From NCBI GenBank assembly GCA_963747105.1, contig CAVVEC010000014.1, positions 1 through 64,000 on the forward strand: DNA of 64,000 nt, written 5' to 3'. Source of the stretch: CAVVEC01 sp963747105. GTDB taxonomy: Bacteria > Acidobacteriota > Terriglobia > Terriglobales > Acidobacteriaceae. The notes beneath the pieces were generated by a model, which was given only the letters and a program-made list of their open reading frames with translations, was not told where the DNA came from and did not search any database. Within the stretch, counting starts at the first letter, position 1. The number at the start of each line of letters is the position of its first letter. The translations under genes were made by a program, and so were the position numbers. Shown here piece by piece: positions 54,011 to 63,930 of the stretch.

Positions 54011-54901
54011 GTGAAGCAGTTCGCAGCAGCGTGGCCACAGGTGTCGGTGATCTCGGTCATCGACGTCGTGCTGGTCGCATTCGTGATTTACGAGTTGCTT
54101 GCCCTCATCAAGGGCACCCGTGCTGCCCTGATGCTGGTGGGGGTTGCGGCGCTGGGGCTCGCCTTCTATTTGTCCCGGCTGGGCAATCTGGCCACTCTCA
54201 ACTGGCTGATGAGCACCCTGCTGCCTTACACCGTGTTCGCTTTGATCGTGGTTTTTGCAGCTGAGATCCGGCAAGCCCTGGCGCGTTTGGGACGCAGGCT
54301 CACACTCAGCCGCACCGGAGCCGCGGAAGCGGATGCCTACGACAACATCGTGCTCGCCGCCAACCTGTTTTGCCAGAATCAGACAGGAGCGCTGATTGTG
54401 ATCGAGCGCGAGATTGGCTTGCGCACCTACATAGAAAGTGGAGTCCCGCTCGACGCGCAGCTTTCCTACGACCTGCTGGCTACCATTTTTCGGCCCAGTG
54501 CTCCCCTACACGATGGCGCGGTCATCGTGCAAAAGGACCGTATCGCCGCTGCGGCCTGCTTTCTGCCGCTCTCCATGAACCCGGTGCTGTCCACCCAGCT
54601 CGGTACCCGGCATCGCGCCGGCATTGGTGTGACCGAGGAGACCGATGCCATCGCGGTCATCGTTTCGGAGGAGACCGGCAGCATCAGCCTGGCGATTGGC
54701 GGAAAGATCGAGCGCGATCTTACGGTCGAACAGTTGCGTGATCGGCTGGGAGAATTGCTGCGCCGCTACGTCTCTCCCTCTACTTTGCCCACGCCGATCA
54801 GCAACGGCAGCGAGATGCTGGAAAGCGCCGAAGTGGAAAGTTCGCGCAGTTCCCTGCCTCAGCCAGCGGACACACGCCTGAACCAGGGAACGGACGGTTA
54901 G
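54011..54901 (+). CDS. cdaA: Diadenylate cyclase CdaA
   Basis: A 296-residue membrane diadenylate cyclase that makes c-di-AMP from two ATP. Three N-terminal helices (SVIDVVLVAFVIYELLALI, LMLVGVAALGLAFYLSRLGN, STLLPYTVFALIVVFAAEIR) precede the DAC domain with its hallmark motifs DGAVIV (in PSAPLHDGAVIVQKDRI) and GTRHRAGIGVTEETDA. Both catalytic motifs are intact. The start is GTG. It is followed after 3 bp by cdaR and then glmM, the conserved CdaA operon order. Confidence 0.95.
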   Translation: MKQFAAAWPQVSVISVIDVVLVAFVIYELLALIKGTRAALMLVGVAALGLAFYLSRLGNLATLNWLMSTLLPYTVFALIVVFAAEIRQALARLGRRLTLSRTGAAEADAYDNIVLAANLFCQNQTGALIVIEREIGLRTYIESGVPLDAQLSYDLLATIFRPSAPLHDGAVIVQKDRIAAAACFLPLSMNPVLSTQLGTRHRAGIGVTEETDAIAVIVSEETGSISLAIGGKIERDLTVEQLRDRLGELLRRYVSPSTLPTPISNGSEMLESAEVESSRSSLPQPADTRLNQGTDG

Positions 54902-54904
54902 CGG

Positions 54905-55579
54905 ATGAGCGACTTTCTCCACCGCTATGTGTTCCACAATCTTGGTCTGAAGCTGATTTCGCTCCTGCTGGCCGTGGGCCTGTGGCTGGCGGTGGCGCGC
55001 GATCCCGTGGCGGAAGTGGCAGTCGAGGTTGCGATAGAGTTCCATAACATTCCGCAAAATCTGGAGATCAGCTCCGAGAATATTCCCAGGGCCCAAATCC
55101 GCCTGCGAGGTCCGGAGCGAAGCATACACCGGCTCCAGTCCTCGGATGTTTACGCCGAAATTGATCTGGGGGCAGGCAGGCCTGGCGAGCGGACATTCGA
55201 CCTCACGGCACGGCAGATTCATCAGCCGCCTGATCTCGAGGTAATCCAGGTTGTTCCCAGTCAGTTCCATCTGAGCTTCGATATTCGCGCCACACGGGAA
55301 GTGCCGGTGCAGCCACGCGTGATCGGCACTTTCGCTGCTGGCTATGGGATCGGGGACGTCACGGTCAATCCGGCCACGATCACAATCACCGGTCCGAAGA
55401 AGCATGTGGACGCCGTCGAGGCCGCCATCACCGACCCCATGGACGTCAGCGGAACGATCAACCGCGCCATATTCGTACGGCATGCTTACGTTTCCGATCC
55501 TCTGATCCAAGTTACGAGTCCCGATCCGGTGCAGGTCACGGTTATTATGAAAAAGGCTTCCGCAGACGATGGGCACTAA
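54905..55579 (+). CDS. cdaR: CdaR/YbbR-domain regulator of CdaA
   Basis: A 224-residue protein with one N-terminal membrane helix (LGLKLISLLLAVGLWLAVA) and extracytoplasmic YbbR domains (VEVAIEFHNIPQNLEISSEN, RIQLRGPERSIHR-like strands, VTVNPATITITGPKKHVDAV). It binds CdaA across the membrane and alters its cyclase activity in Firmicutes. It overlaps the glmM start by ten bases. Intact. Confidence 0.9.
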   Translation: MSDFLHRYVFHNLGLKLISLLLAVGLWLAVARDPVAEVAVEVAIEFHNIPQNLEISSENIPRAQIRLRGPERSIHRLQSSDVYAEIDLGAGRPGERTFDLTARQIHQPPDLEVIQVVPSQFHLSFDIRATREVPVQPRVIGTFAAGYGIGDVTVNPATITITGPKKHVDAVEAAITDPMDVSGTINRAIFVRHAYVSDPLIQVTSPDPVQVTVIMKKASADDGH

Positions 55580-56970
55580 GCCTCAAATCCGAATGACCTC
55601 CCAGAAGCGACAACTTTTCGGCACTGACGGCATTCGCGGGGTAGCCGGAGAATTTCCGCTACTTCAGAGAGCACGTATCTCATTGGCCGGGCACTTGGTC
55701 ATGATCTGATTCGAAATGGCCGCGCGCCAGCGTTGTAATCGGGCAGGATACGCGTGAATCGAGCTGCTGGATTGCAGACCGCGTGATGCTGGGACTCGCT
55801 TCCTGTAGGTGTGCGAGGTGCATAGCGCAGGAGTGCTCACGACGCCTGGAGTCGCTTACCTGGCGCGTTCTCGAAACTACGCCGCCGGGGTAGTAATTTC
55901 GGCTTCGCATAATCCCTGGACCGACAATGGCATCAAGGTCTTCTCCGGCGACGGATACAAGTTGCCGGATGCCCACGAGCTAGCCATCGAAAAAGAGATT
56001 TTCGCGTTGCTGCAGCATCCCAAGTCTCACCCGCTTCCCACCGTGAAACCTGCTCCCAGCCTGCCCGGCGAGGCGAGCCTTCGCCACGCCTACATCGAGT
56101 GGCTGGCAAAAAACGTGAAGACGGACTTGAGCGGGCTGAGAGTGCTGGTGGATTGCGCCAACGGCGCGGCCAGCTGCCGAAGCTCCGGAGTTGTTTCGCG
56201 CGTGCGGTATCCAGGCAACATTCTTGAGCGCGTCTCCCGATGGCAGGAACATTAATGAGAATTGCGGCGCCCTGCATCCGGAAGCGGTCGCCAAGGCCGT
56301 CGCCAGCAAGAAGGGGCAATTCGATCTTGGTATCACCTTTGACGGTGATGCCGATCGCGTGCTGTTCAGTGATGCGGAAGGCCGGGTGGTCAATGGCGAT
56401 GCCATGCTTCTGCTCGTTGCCCGCGACCTGCAGTCTCGCGGCGCACTGGCTGACTCCACCATCGTCGCGACAACGATGTCGAACATGGGCCTGGAAATCG
56501 CCCTGCGCAAATCCGGCATTCGCATGCTGCGCGCCAACGTCGGCGATAAGTACGTGCTGGAGGAGATGCTCAAGACCGGCGCGATTCTGGGTGGCGAGCA
56601 ATCCGGGCACATTATCTTTCGCGATGGAGAGGCCACTACCGGCGACGGCCTGCTCACGGCCTTGCGGGTGATGGAAATCGTAGCGCGGACTGGCCAGTCC
56701 CTGGCGGGCTTGGTCAGCGATCTCAAAGTGTTTCCCCAGACCATTCAGAACGTTCCGGTGCGTGAGAAAATTCCGTTTGCCCGGGTGCCAGAGATCCAGC
56801 GGGCTATCGAGTCCGCGGAACGCGAACTGGACGGCAACGGACGTGTGGTGGTGCGCTATTCGGGTACGGAAGCGCTGGCGCGAGTCATGGTGGAAGCGGA
56901 ATCAGAGGAAACGATGAGCGCTTTGGCAGGAAATATTGCAGGCGCAATTAAGCGGGCGCTAGGGACGTGA
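55570..56970 (+). CDS. glmM: Phosphoglucosamine mutase GlmM (frameshifts near the N-terminus)
   Basis: GlmM, about 460 residues, converts glucosamine-6-P to glucosamine-1-P for peptidoglycan. N-terminus KRQLFGTDGIRGVAGEFP, then in other frames SAGVLTTPGVAYLARS, the phosphoserine loop VVISASHNPWTDNGIKVFSG and RVLVDCANGAAS. The rest is one clean frame: FDLGITFDGDADRVLFSDAE (metal loop), LGGEQSGHIIFRDGEATTGD, VVVRYSGTEALARVMVEAES (phosphate-binding). Breaks are near 55670, 55770 and 56170. It overlaps cdaR; CdaA is known to bind GlmM. Confidence 0.93.
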
Positions 56971-56994
56971 ATCTTGGCATGAACCTATTAGCCG

Positions 56995-57312
56995 ATGCAC
57001 ACCTTGGTAATTGTCATCGCGGTGGTCTTCTTTGTGGCAGGGCAGATTTGTTTTTTCTTGGCTATGTCTGAGCACATGGAGCTGCAACATGAGGTAAATG
57101 CAGAATTGCCTACTGGCCAAAAGTTTGAGCCCGTATTCTGGTCGTTCCTAGCCAGACGAAGGCTTCGCCTATTACAGAAGAGAGTGCTGCCTAACAGTCC
57201 TCGCGTAAGGAGGGCTAGGCTGTATACAACTATCGGCACGCTCTTTTTTGTTGTGGCAGTCTCCTTATTTTATTGGACGCTCAGCACGAGCCAACTGGCG
57301 GTATCCGCATGA
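56995..57312 (+). CDS. Small membrane protein
   Basis: 105 residues with two predicted helices (VIVIAVVFFVAGQICFFLAM near the N-terminus, TIGTLFFVVAVSLFYW near the C-terminus) and a basic middle loop (SFLARRRLRLLQKRVLPNSPRVRR). Family unknown. It overlaps the next small gene by four bases (ATGA) and lies 24 bp after glmM, so it may be the end of the cdaA operon. Real gene status is supported by coupling to its neighbours. Confidence 0.55.
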   Translation: MHTLVIVIAVVFFVAGQICFFLAMSEHMELQHEVNAELPTGQKFEPVFWSFLARRRLRLLQKRVLPNSPRVRRARLYTTIGTLFFVVAVSLFYWTLSTSQLAVSA

Positions 57313-57584
57313 CATTCCTCTTCAACGCGGCCGCAATGTGGAATCTGATTCTGCTGGCCGCGCTCGCAATCTTGAGCTGGTTTTTCTATTGGTTTGGCTT
57401 GCGCAGGCTGATCCGGGCTCGAAAAATTGCCGGGGTCCGCGACCGAAGAATGCTGCGGGAAGCGGCGGAACGGGAATCGGAAGGTGAGGAATGTGAGAAC
57501 CACCGTAGCTGGATTCCGACGGAACACAACGAAAAGCAGGTCCCTCCACTCCGCTTCGCTCCGGTCGGAATGACAAATTTATGA
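57309..57584 (+). CDS. Small membrane protein with repeat-derived tail
   Basis: 91 residues: one helix (LILLAALAILSWFFYWFGLR), then a basic/acidic coil (RKIAGVRDRRMLREAAERE). The last ~25 residues (NEKQVPPLRFAPVGMTN) are a translation of an intergenic REP-like sequence, so the true protein probably ended earlier or has been extended by the repeat. The ATG overlaps the previous stop. Confidence 0.4.
   Translation: MTFLFNAAAMWNLILLAALAILSWFFYWFGLRRLIRARKIAGVRDRRMLREAAERESEGEECENHRSWIPTEHNEKQVPPLRFAPVGMTNL
57537..57580. repeat. REP-like sequence between the small gene and polA
   Basis: GGTCCCTCCACTCCGCTTCG, CTCCGGTCGGAATGACAA. The form TCCACTCCGCTTCGCTCCGGTCGGAATGAC is a frequent intergenic repeat in acidobacterial DNA (known to me by pattern) and contains the short palindrome CGGAGCG/CGCTTCG. 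It is read in frame by the small gene above. Confidence 0.5.
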
Positions 57585-57610
57585 GTGGGATCAATAGCCT
57601 ACAGGAGAAC

Positions 57611-60431
57611 TCAGTCCAGATCCCTCCAGTTCGGTCCCACGCCAATTTCCACCAGCAGCGGCACCGTGAGCGAGTGAACTCTTTCCATTTGTTCCCGCAC
57701 CAGGGTCCGCATCGCGTCGATTTCCGCTTCCGGCACTTCGAACACCAATTCATCGTGCACTTGCAAGGGTCATCGCTCGATTTCAGGCCGCGTCGCTGCA
57801 GAGCGGCATCAATGCGGATCATGGCGATCTTGATCAAATCCGCCGCCGTTCCTTGCAAGGGCGTATTCACCGCGGTCCGTTCGGCGAAGCCGCGCAGGTT
57901 GGCGTTCTTGCTGTTGATGTCGGGAATCGGCCGCACCCGTCCGAAGAGCGTTCTGCACTTTTCCGTCGCGGCGAGCTTCTTCCAGCGTTCTGTCGATGAA
58001 AGCCCGCACGCCTTTGTATTTCTCGAAATAGGCGTTGATGAACTGCTTGGCCTCGCCGGTTCGATCCCCAGGTTCTGCGAGAGTCCGAATGCCGACAGGC
58101 CATACACGATCCCGAAATTCACCACTTTGGCTTGGCGGCGGTGATCCGGCGTGACCATCAGCGGCGGCACTCCGAAAACCTGCGACGCGGTCAAGGTGTG
58201 GATGTCATCGCCCCGGCGGAAGGCCTCGACCAGCAGCGGATCCTTGGAAAAGTGCGCCAGCAGCCGCAGTTCGATCTGCGAATAGTCCGCCGCCAGCAGC
58301 ACATGGCCCGGTTCAGCCGTGAAGGCAGCGCGAATCTCGCGGCCAAGTTCGGTGCGAATCGGAATGTTTTGCAGGTTGGGATTCGCCGACGACAACCTGC
58401 CGGTCGCCGTTCCGGTCTGACCAAAGGTGGTGTGCAGGCGGCCCGTTGCTGGGATTCAACAGCGCCGGAAGTGCGTCGACGTAAGTCGATTTCAGCTTGG
58501 TCAGTTGCCGGTATTCAAGCACCAGCCGCGGCACTTCGTGGCTCTTCGGCCAGGCCTTCCAGCACGTCGACTGCGGTGGAGATCGTTTTCCCTTTGCCGT
58601 ACTTCACCGGCTTGGGCAGGTTCAGCTTGTTGAACAGCACATCGCCGAGTTGCTTCGGCGAGCTGATATTGAATTCGCAGCCCGCAGCATTCGTAGATCT
58701 CTTTGGCCTTGGCGTCAATCTCGCGCTCCAGACGCGACGACATTTCCGCCAGAGTCTTGCGGTCGATCTTGACCCCCGCCTGCTCCATGCGCGCCAGCAC
58801 CGGCACCAGCGGCAGGTCGATCTCCTCGTACAGCTTCAGCAGGCCCGCTTCCTCCACTTCGCGGCGAAGCGCTGTCGCAAGCCGGCCGGTGATATCCGCG
58901 CCTTCGGGCAGGGTCCCACTGAGTTTGAGATTGAAGCGGCGCAGGGCCACATCGGCCAAACGATGGGACGAATACGTGGGATCGAGCAGATAGGAATAGA
59001 GCATGGGATCATGCTGCACTCCGCGCAGCGCGATCCCTGCGGATCGCAGGGCGTGAGTCGCCGCCTTCCAGTCGTGGATGGCTTTAGGCAGACTCTGCGT
59101 CCGCGAGCGCAGCATTCAGCCTTGCCACAGCTTGCGTCCATCTGAGCGCATCGTGAGTGCGGCCGCGCCGGGCGCTGACGAAATTGCGATATTCCGCGGC
59201 CGCTCCGGCGCGAGGCTCCGCGGTGAGCGGCAACATGCCGTTCTGCGAGCTCTTCCGTCTTCTTCGTGCTCACCTTCCGCGACTCGATTCCGTTTCCACC
59301 GCAACCGCCAGCGCGCCTCCCGAGGGAATCGCCTGCAGCACGGCTTCGATATCTGCTGCGGATTTCGCCTCCGTGTAATGCGCCTCGCTGACCTCCACGA
59401 CCGGCAGAAGTTCCTTCAACAGCGAAGTGAATTCCAGTTCGGTGAAGAGCGCGCGGAGGGCTTCGACGGTCCGGCGCTCCCGCCTTCATCGCATTCACGT
59501 CGAAGCTCGACGGGCACATTGCAGTCGATGGTCACCAGTTGCTTGCTCAGCAGGATGTTGTCGCGGTTGTTCTGCAGCGATTCGCGATAGGTCTTCTTCT
59601 CGACTTCCGCCGCGCGGTCCAGCGCCTGCTCGACGGTGCCGAAACGCTGAATCAGTTCGACCGAACCTTTGTCGCCGATTCCCGGGGCGCCGGGGATGTT
59701 GTCGATGGCGTCGCCCCGCAACGCCATGACGTCCACCACGCGCTCGGGAGGAACGCCGAGGATCTCCTCCACTTTCTGCGCGTCGCAGATCAGGTTGTCC
59801 TTGGGCGGATTCAGCACCCGCACCCGGTCGTTCACCAACTGCAGCATGTCTTTATCGCTGGAAACCACGTACACGGAATACGACTGCGCCGCGGCTTGGC
59901 GCGCCAGCGTGCCGATCACATCGTCGGCTTCGTAACCCTGCGAGTTCAAGGATCGGAATGCGATAGGCTTCCAGCGCCCGGCGGATGTAAGGCAACTGCT
60001 GCGCCAGGTCGCCGGGCATCTCGGCGCGGTTGGCTTTGTAACCGTGATATTCGACTTCCTGAAAAGTCTGCGTCTTCAGATCGAACCTGCCGCACGCTGG
60101 TGATGGCTTCGGCTTGCTGATCGCGAAATGTAGGCGCGGCCACGTCGAACACCGCCGCCAGATATTGCGGTGAAAAATCGTCGCGCAATTTCCGCAGCAT
60201 GTTGACGAAGACATAGGTTGCCGCGGTCGGCACGCCGGTCTTGGTGGACATTCCGCGCTGCCGCGCCATGGCGTGATAGGCGCGGAAGATGAACGACATG
60301 GCGTCAATCAGGAAAATTGCTCCCCGATCGCCCGCGGCCAAAGCTGGTTTCTGGACAGGGGATAACGCTTTCGGCGCAGCCGTCGCGGCGCTTCCGACAG
60401 AGAGAGTCGAGGATTCTTTTCGGGGGGGCAA
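57611..60431 (-). CDS. polA: DNA polymerase I (at least seven frameshifts)
   Basis: PolA, about 940 residues with all three domains. 5'-3' exonuclease: FLIDAMSFIFRAYHAMARQR, VYVVSSDKDMLQLV, GYEADDVIGTLA and the helix-3-turn GAPGIGDKGSVELIQRFG. 3'-5' exonuclease-like region: VVEVSEAH-type strands, LHDWKAATHALRS-like, MLYSYLLDPTYSSHRLADVA. Polymerase: NPNLQNIPIRTELGREIRAA, motif A ADYSQIELRLLAHFS, motif B RRQAKVVNFGIVYGLSAFGL, and the end PNWRDLD at 57611. The start is TTG at 60431. Breaks lie near 60090, 59945, 59480, 59115, 58550, 58440 and 58060. Essential-repair gene with every block kept, hence sequence error. Confidence 0.92.
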
Positions 60432-60524
60432 GCGCCTAGTTTAACAGGAGGCTATCCAGGGACGTTGCCACGTTCTTGCCGCACCACTGGCGACTTATGA
60501 GGTTGCTGCCCAGCGCGTGAGAAA

Positions 60525-61037
60525 CTATTCGAAGCTGACGGTGAAGTCCGCCTTTACGAACCTGGTCGCGTGCCCATCCGCGGGGTTCACAAATACGAGG
60601 TAGTACTTGTTGGACTCGTCAAAAGTGGAGGTGAGTCCCCATTCCACTTCTTGGCTGTCCGAGGGGCCCGCGGCATCGGCAGGGGATCCACTCTGGCCGT
60701 GAACGAAGTCGTTGAATCCCTTTTCGTCCAGCAGCAAAAGATTCAGGTCTGCGCCCTGGCCGCCAGTAGAGCCACCACCGCCGGATTTCACAAACGACTT
60801 GAAGCTGCCTCGCAGCCTCGGGTTGTGAATATGTGGAGGGACAACGAAGTCGAACTGAGCATAGTGTCTGACCGGGAAGGTCTTGTGAACGAGAACCTGG
60901 GGCGGTATGAGAGCGGTTCGATTGACGTGATCGCTCGATTGCAGGTCCTCCTGGACCGCCGCTTCTCTCTTCAAACAAGCAAAGCCCGGCAGCATCAGCA
61001 GTGCGCCCACTATGAGCCACGCGGATCTTTCCTTCAT
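60525..61037 (-). CDS. Putative lipoprotein
   Basis: A 170-residue exported lipoprotein. The signal sequence MKERSAWLIVGALLMLPGFAC ends in a lipobox (LPGFAC), then an extended beta-sandwich (PVRHYAQFDFVVPPHIHNPR, LRGSFKSFVKSGGGGS, EWGLTSTFDESNKYYLVFVN) closing FVKADFTVSFE. A good GGAGG site precedes the start. Family unknown; the YYLVFVN/KADF pattern resembles carbohydrate-binding or protease-inhibitor-like beta-sandwiches. Confidence 0.7.
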   Translation of the reverse strand: MKERSAWLIVGALLMLPGFACLKREAAVQEDLQSSDHVNRTALIPPQVLVHKTFPVRHYAQFDFVVPPHIHNPRLRGSFKSFVKSGGGGSTGGQGADLNLLLLDEKGFNDFVHGQSGSPADAAGPSDSQEVEWGLTSTFDESNKYYLVFVNPADGHATRFVKADFTVSFE

Positions 61038-61113
61038 CGTTTCCTCCAGCACAGCTATCGCGCAACTCTTAAATTTTCTTACGGATACTCCCCGGCTGCA
61101 CAGGTGACGAAAG

Positions 61114-61698
61114 TCACCGGCTGGCTTTTCCGTATTCGGTGTTGTAGTGCAGTTTGATTTCTCCACACGTGCCCTGCTCAGGCGAATACACCACACAGGT
61201 ATCAAACGGCCGCGAATACACGTGCAGGCTGACGGCTCTCTGGTTGAACTCGCGCGGATTGTAAACCCGGTGCACTGGCTCCCGCGGATCCACAGCGCAG
61301 GGATGTGCGGCATTCATTTCCAGGATTTCCGTGGTCTCCAGGCTGCAGGTTCCTTCCTCCAGCTTCTGGAAGATCACCCGGTAGTTTTCCACCAGCAATC
61401 TGCCGATGGGAACCGCCATCCAGCAATTCTGGTCGCGATGATTGTGCACGGAACTCACCTGGCCGACTTCCCAGCAGATGGCAATCAGCTCATAAAGCGG
61501 CGTCTTGTCAATCAGGTTTCGGGTGTAATGCTGGCGATCCCAGGTCAGGTAGGGCGCCAGCGTGTCGGGCGCCACCGGCGCACTCTCAAGAAACTTCATG
61601 ATCTGGTCCGTGCGGCTGAATGCTGGCTCGGGAAATTTGCGCAGCTCCGAGACTAGATTCTGGATCGAAACCGGTTTCGCCACAGTCGGTGTGCCCAT
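61114..61698 (-). CDS. Cysteine dioxygenase type I
   Basis: A 194-residue cupin that oxidises cysteine to cysteine sulfinate with O2. Metal ligands are in VSSVHNHRDQNCWMAVPIGR (two His) and in the third His of RAVSLHVYSRPFDTCVVY, followed by the Tyr conserved in CDOs. Starting at 61698 (MGTPTVAKPVS) follows GGGGGGAAG. It stands alone between the lipoprotein and a divergent AMIN-domain gene. Confidence 0.9.
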   Translation of the reverse strand: MGTPTVAKPVSIQNLVSELRKFPEPAFSRTDQIMKFLESAPVAPDTLAPYLTWDRQHYTRNLIDKTPLYELIAICWEVGQVSSVHNHRDQNCWMAVPIGRLLVENYRVIFQKLEEGTCSLETTEILEMNAAHPCAVDPREPVHRVYNPREFNQRAVSLHVYSRPFDTCVVYSPEQGTCGEIKLHYNTEYGKASR

Positions 61699-61926
61699 AT
61701 CTTCCCCCCGTGCGACGCCCAGTATACCGCTCGCGTCGGCCTCATTCCTATGAGGTTCTACAGCCGTTTGCCGATCGCACCAGGTCGAGGGTCTGCCCAA
61801 GCTCTCCCTCATCCGACTGCACAAACCCAGTTCTTTGCCAGCCCCCAAAGCGGGCCTTCTGTGCTTTCTGGGCCACTTCTCTCCAACGCACGCCGGTGGT
61901 ATCGTTGGCTTATATCTACTCTTGGG

Positions 61927-63351
61927 ATGAAGTCTGTGTCACGTGCTGGCGCCGAACTAGTCGGTCTTTTATTGCTCGCTGGTCTTTTGGTTGCACCCGG
62001 TGCGGCGCAGTCGGGGCGACAGCTCCTCGCTAGCACGGAACCCCTGCCGACCGCCATTGTCCGCGTCGTACAGGTTTTTCCGGGACCGGATGGGCCAGCG
62101 GTCGAAATCCTCTCCAGCCGTCCGCTCGTCCCCACCATAAGCAAATTGGAGAATCCGCCGCGCCTGGCGATCGATCTCCCCAACGCGCGCCTGGTTTCGA
62201 ACACGAGACGGATCGATTTTCGCAGCGAGCAAATCAGCGCAGTCCGCGTGGACCAGTATCAAAAATCTCCGCCGATTACCCGCATAGTCGTGGATCTGAT
62301 CAAACCGACCGGATACACGTGGGACACTGCCGGCAATCGCCTGGTGATTCGGTTGCGTGGGTCGGAGGAGGCGATTGTCAAGCCGGCTTCGGTCCCCGCC
62401 TTTGTGCAAGGGGCGCAGCCTGTCGCCGTTCCCGTGAGCCCCGGCTCCTCGGGCGCGGGGGTCTTAGCAGGCAACCGCGTGGGTACGGGATCCTCGGTGA
62501 CTGCGGGCTCGGACACCGCCATCCTGCATCTCGGGCGCGGGGGCGAAGTGCGCGTCTGCCCGGGGACGACGGTCTCGGTGACCTCGTCGCAAAGCGGACA
62601 CGCCCTCATGTTAGGGATGAGCACCGGGGCCCTGGAAGCGCACTACAATCTGGATGCCTCGGCGGATTCCATTCTGACGCCCGACTTCCGTATCCTGCTG
62701 GCTGGGCCAGGAGAGTTCCATTACGCGGTCAGCGCCGATTCACGCGGCAACACCTGCGTTCGCGCGCTGCCCGGCAATACCGCTTCCGCTATCGTTTCTG
62801 AACTGCTGGGAGACGGCACTTATCAGGTGAAGCCGAGTGAGCAGATCGTCTTTCATTCCGGGCGGCTAAACTTGGTGGATGCGGCTGTGCCAGCCAGTTG
62901 CGGTTGTCCCGCCCCCGCTGTGCCGGTGATGCGGGCTTCCTTGGTGACGGCCCGGGCAACAGGTTCGGCTGCAGCCGCGCGTCTGGCACCGTCTGGGAAT
63001 GAAACCCGGCCAATGCCGCCCGCCGGGACGGCTTCCAGTGCGCTGGCGCCCTCGCAGGTCACGCTGTCGGTAGCCTCACCCGAAACCGCTCCCCTGCCGC
63101 CGTCGAAGCCGAATGAGGTTCACGTGCAGGTCGAGGCGCCCTTCGTGTTTCGGGCTCAAGATCTACCGGCCAAGAACCCGCCGCCCGCTCCAACGCGCGA
63201 AGCCGAACTGCTGCCGGTGTTTCTGCGAATTAATGATCGGCTGCGCCCAGCATCGTTTCAGACTGCGGTTCTTCCGCCGCCGCCGGCACCCCAGCAGCAT
63301 CATGGGTTCTTCGGCAAAATGAAAAGCTTCTTCGCGGCGATATTCGGTTAG
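61927..63351 (+). CDS. Secreted AMIN-domain protein
   Basis: A 474-residue exported protein: signal peptide (AELVGLLLLAGLLVAPGAAQ), an AMIN domain (IVRVVQVFPGPDGPAVEILS, PRLAIDLPNARLVSNTRRID, ISAVRVDQYQKSPPITRIVV), a FecR-like middle region (ILHLGRGGEVRVCPGTTVSV, LEAHYNLDASADSI) and a Pro/Ala-rich tail ending HHGFFGKMKSFFAAIFG. AMIN domains place proteins at the peptidoglycan or secretion pores. Probable role in envelope assembly. Start 61927 fits the signal peptide. Confidence 0.8.
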   Translation: MKSVSRAGAELVGLLLLAGLLVAPGAAQSGRQLLASTEPLPTAIVRVVQVFPGPDGPAVEILSSRPLVPTISKLENPPRLAIDLPNARLVSNTRRIDFRSEQISAVRVDQYQKSPPITRIVVDLIKPTGYTWDTAGNRLVIRLRGSEEAIVKPASVPAFVQGAQPVAVPVSPGSSGAGVLAGNRVGTGSSVTAGSDTAILHLGRGGEVRVCPGTTVSVTSSQSGHALMLGMSTGALEAHYNLDASADSILTPDFRILLAGPGEFHYAVSADSRGNTCVRALPGNTASAIVSELLGDGTYQVKPSEQIVFHSGRLNLVDAAVPASCGCPAPAVPVMRASLVTARATGSAAAARLAPSGNETRPMPPAGTASSALAPSQVTLSVASPETAPLPPSKPNEVHVQVEAPFVFRAQDLPAKNPPPAPTREAELLPVFLRINDRLRPASFQTAVLPPPPAPQQHHGFFGKMKSFFAAIFG

Positions 63352-63413
63352 GCCTGAATCCCGCCCCAGATGTTCTCCGCTCTCTGCGGTCAGGCGTTCC
63401 CTCTATAGCCAGC

Positions 63414-63706
63414 TCACTTGCGGCGCATGCCCTTGGCTAGCGGGCTGACTCGATCGCGCAATTCTTCGGCGAGTTCCGAGCCACGTTCCAGCACTTCCTC
63501 GGTGGCTTCTTTAGCGTCTTCCTTCCAATCGTCCAGCGTGTCGCGCGCGTCCTCGTAGCGCCGTCGCAGCTCTTTTCGCATCTGCTTGCCGGGCTTGGGG
63601 GCGAATAGCAGACCGATCAGCGTGCCCGCTCCCAGGCCGATCAGCAGGAAAGTGATGGCAGTTCCGATCTCGCCGCCGCCGATGCTTCATATTTTCCTTC
63701 ACGCAT
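63414..63706 (-). CDS. YtxH-domain protein (one frameshift)
   Basis: About 97 residues. ATG at 63706 (MREGKYEAS), then after a break near 63675 a hydrophobic helix (TAITFLLIGLGAGTLIGLLF), the YtxH signature APKPGKQMRKELRRR, and a charged coiled coil (DTLDDWKEDAKEATEEVLER) ending KGMRRK. Such proteins are induced by stress in Bacillus; function unknown. Next to efp, divergently oriented. Confidence 0.72.
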
Positions 63707-63930
63707 AAAAGCACCTCCCTCAGAATGAGTTGTTCCCCTTAAGGATTCGCCCCTCCATTTTAGCTGTCTGACGGCATCATGCCAGGCTCAATTTGCGCAG
63801 AGTGCGGCCCCCTGATTTCCCATATTGACTCAAGTCCTGTAGAATAAGGCTTTTGAGTCCTGTGTCCGGTGGAAAATGTGGCCTGCCCGCGTCCCCCGGC
63901 TACCCGCAATAAAAGGAGATTCTTCGAGCA
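63707..63930. other. Divergent promoter region of ytxH-like and efp
   Basis: No gene. TTGACT (about 63825) and TAGAAT lie closer than normal promoter spacing, so I do not assign a promoter. A clear AAAAGGAGA ribosome-binding site precedes efp. Confidence 0.5.

Noticed and set aside
63825..63845. TTGACT and TAGAAT as an efp promoter
   Set aside because: The boxes are only about 9 bp apart, not 16-18.
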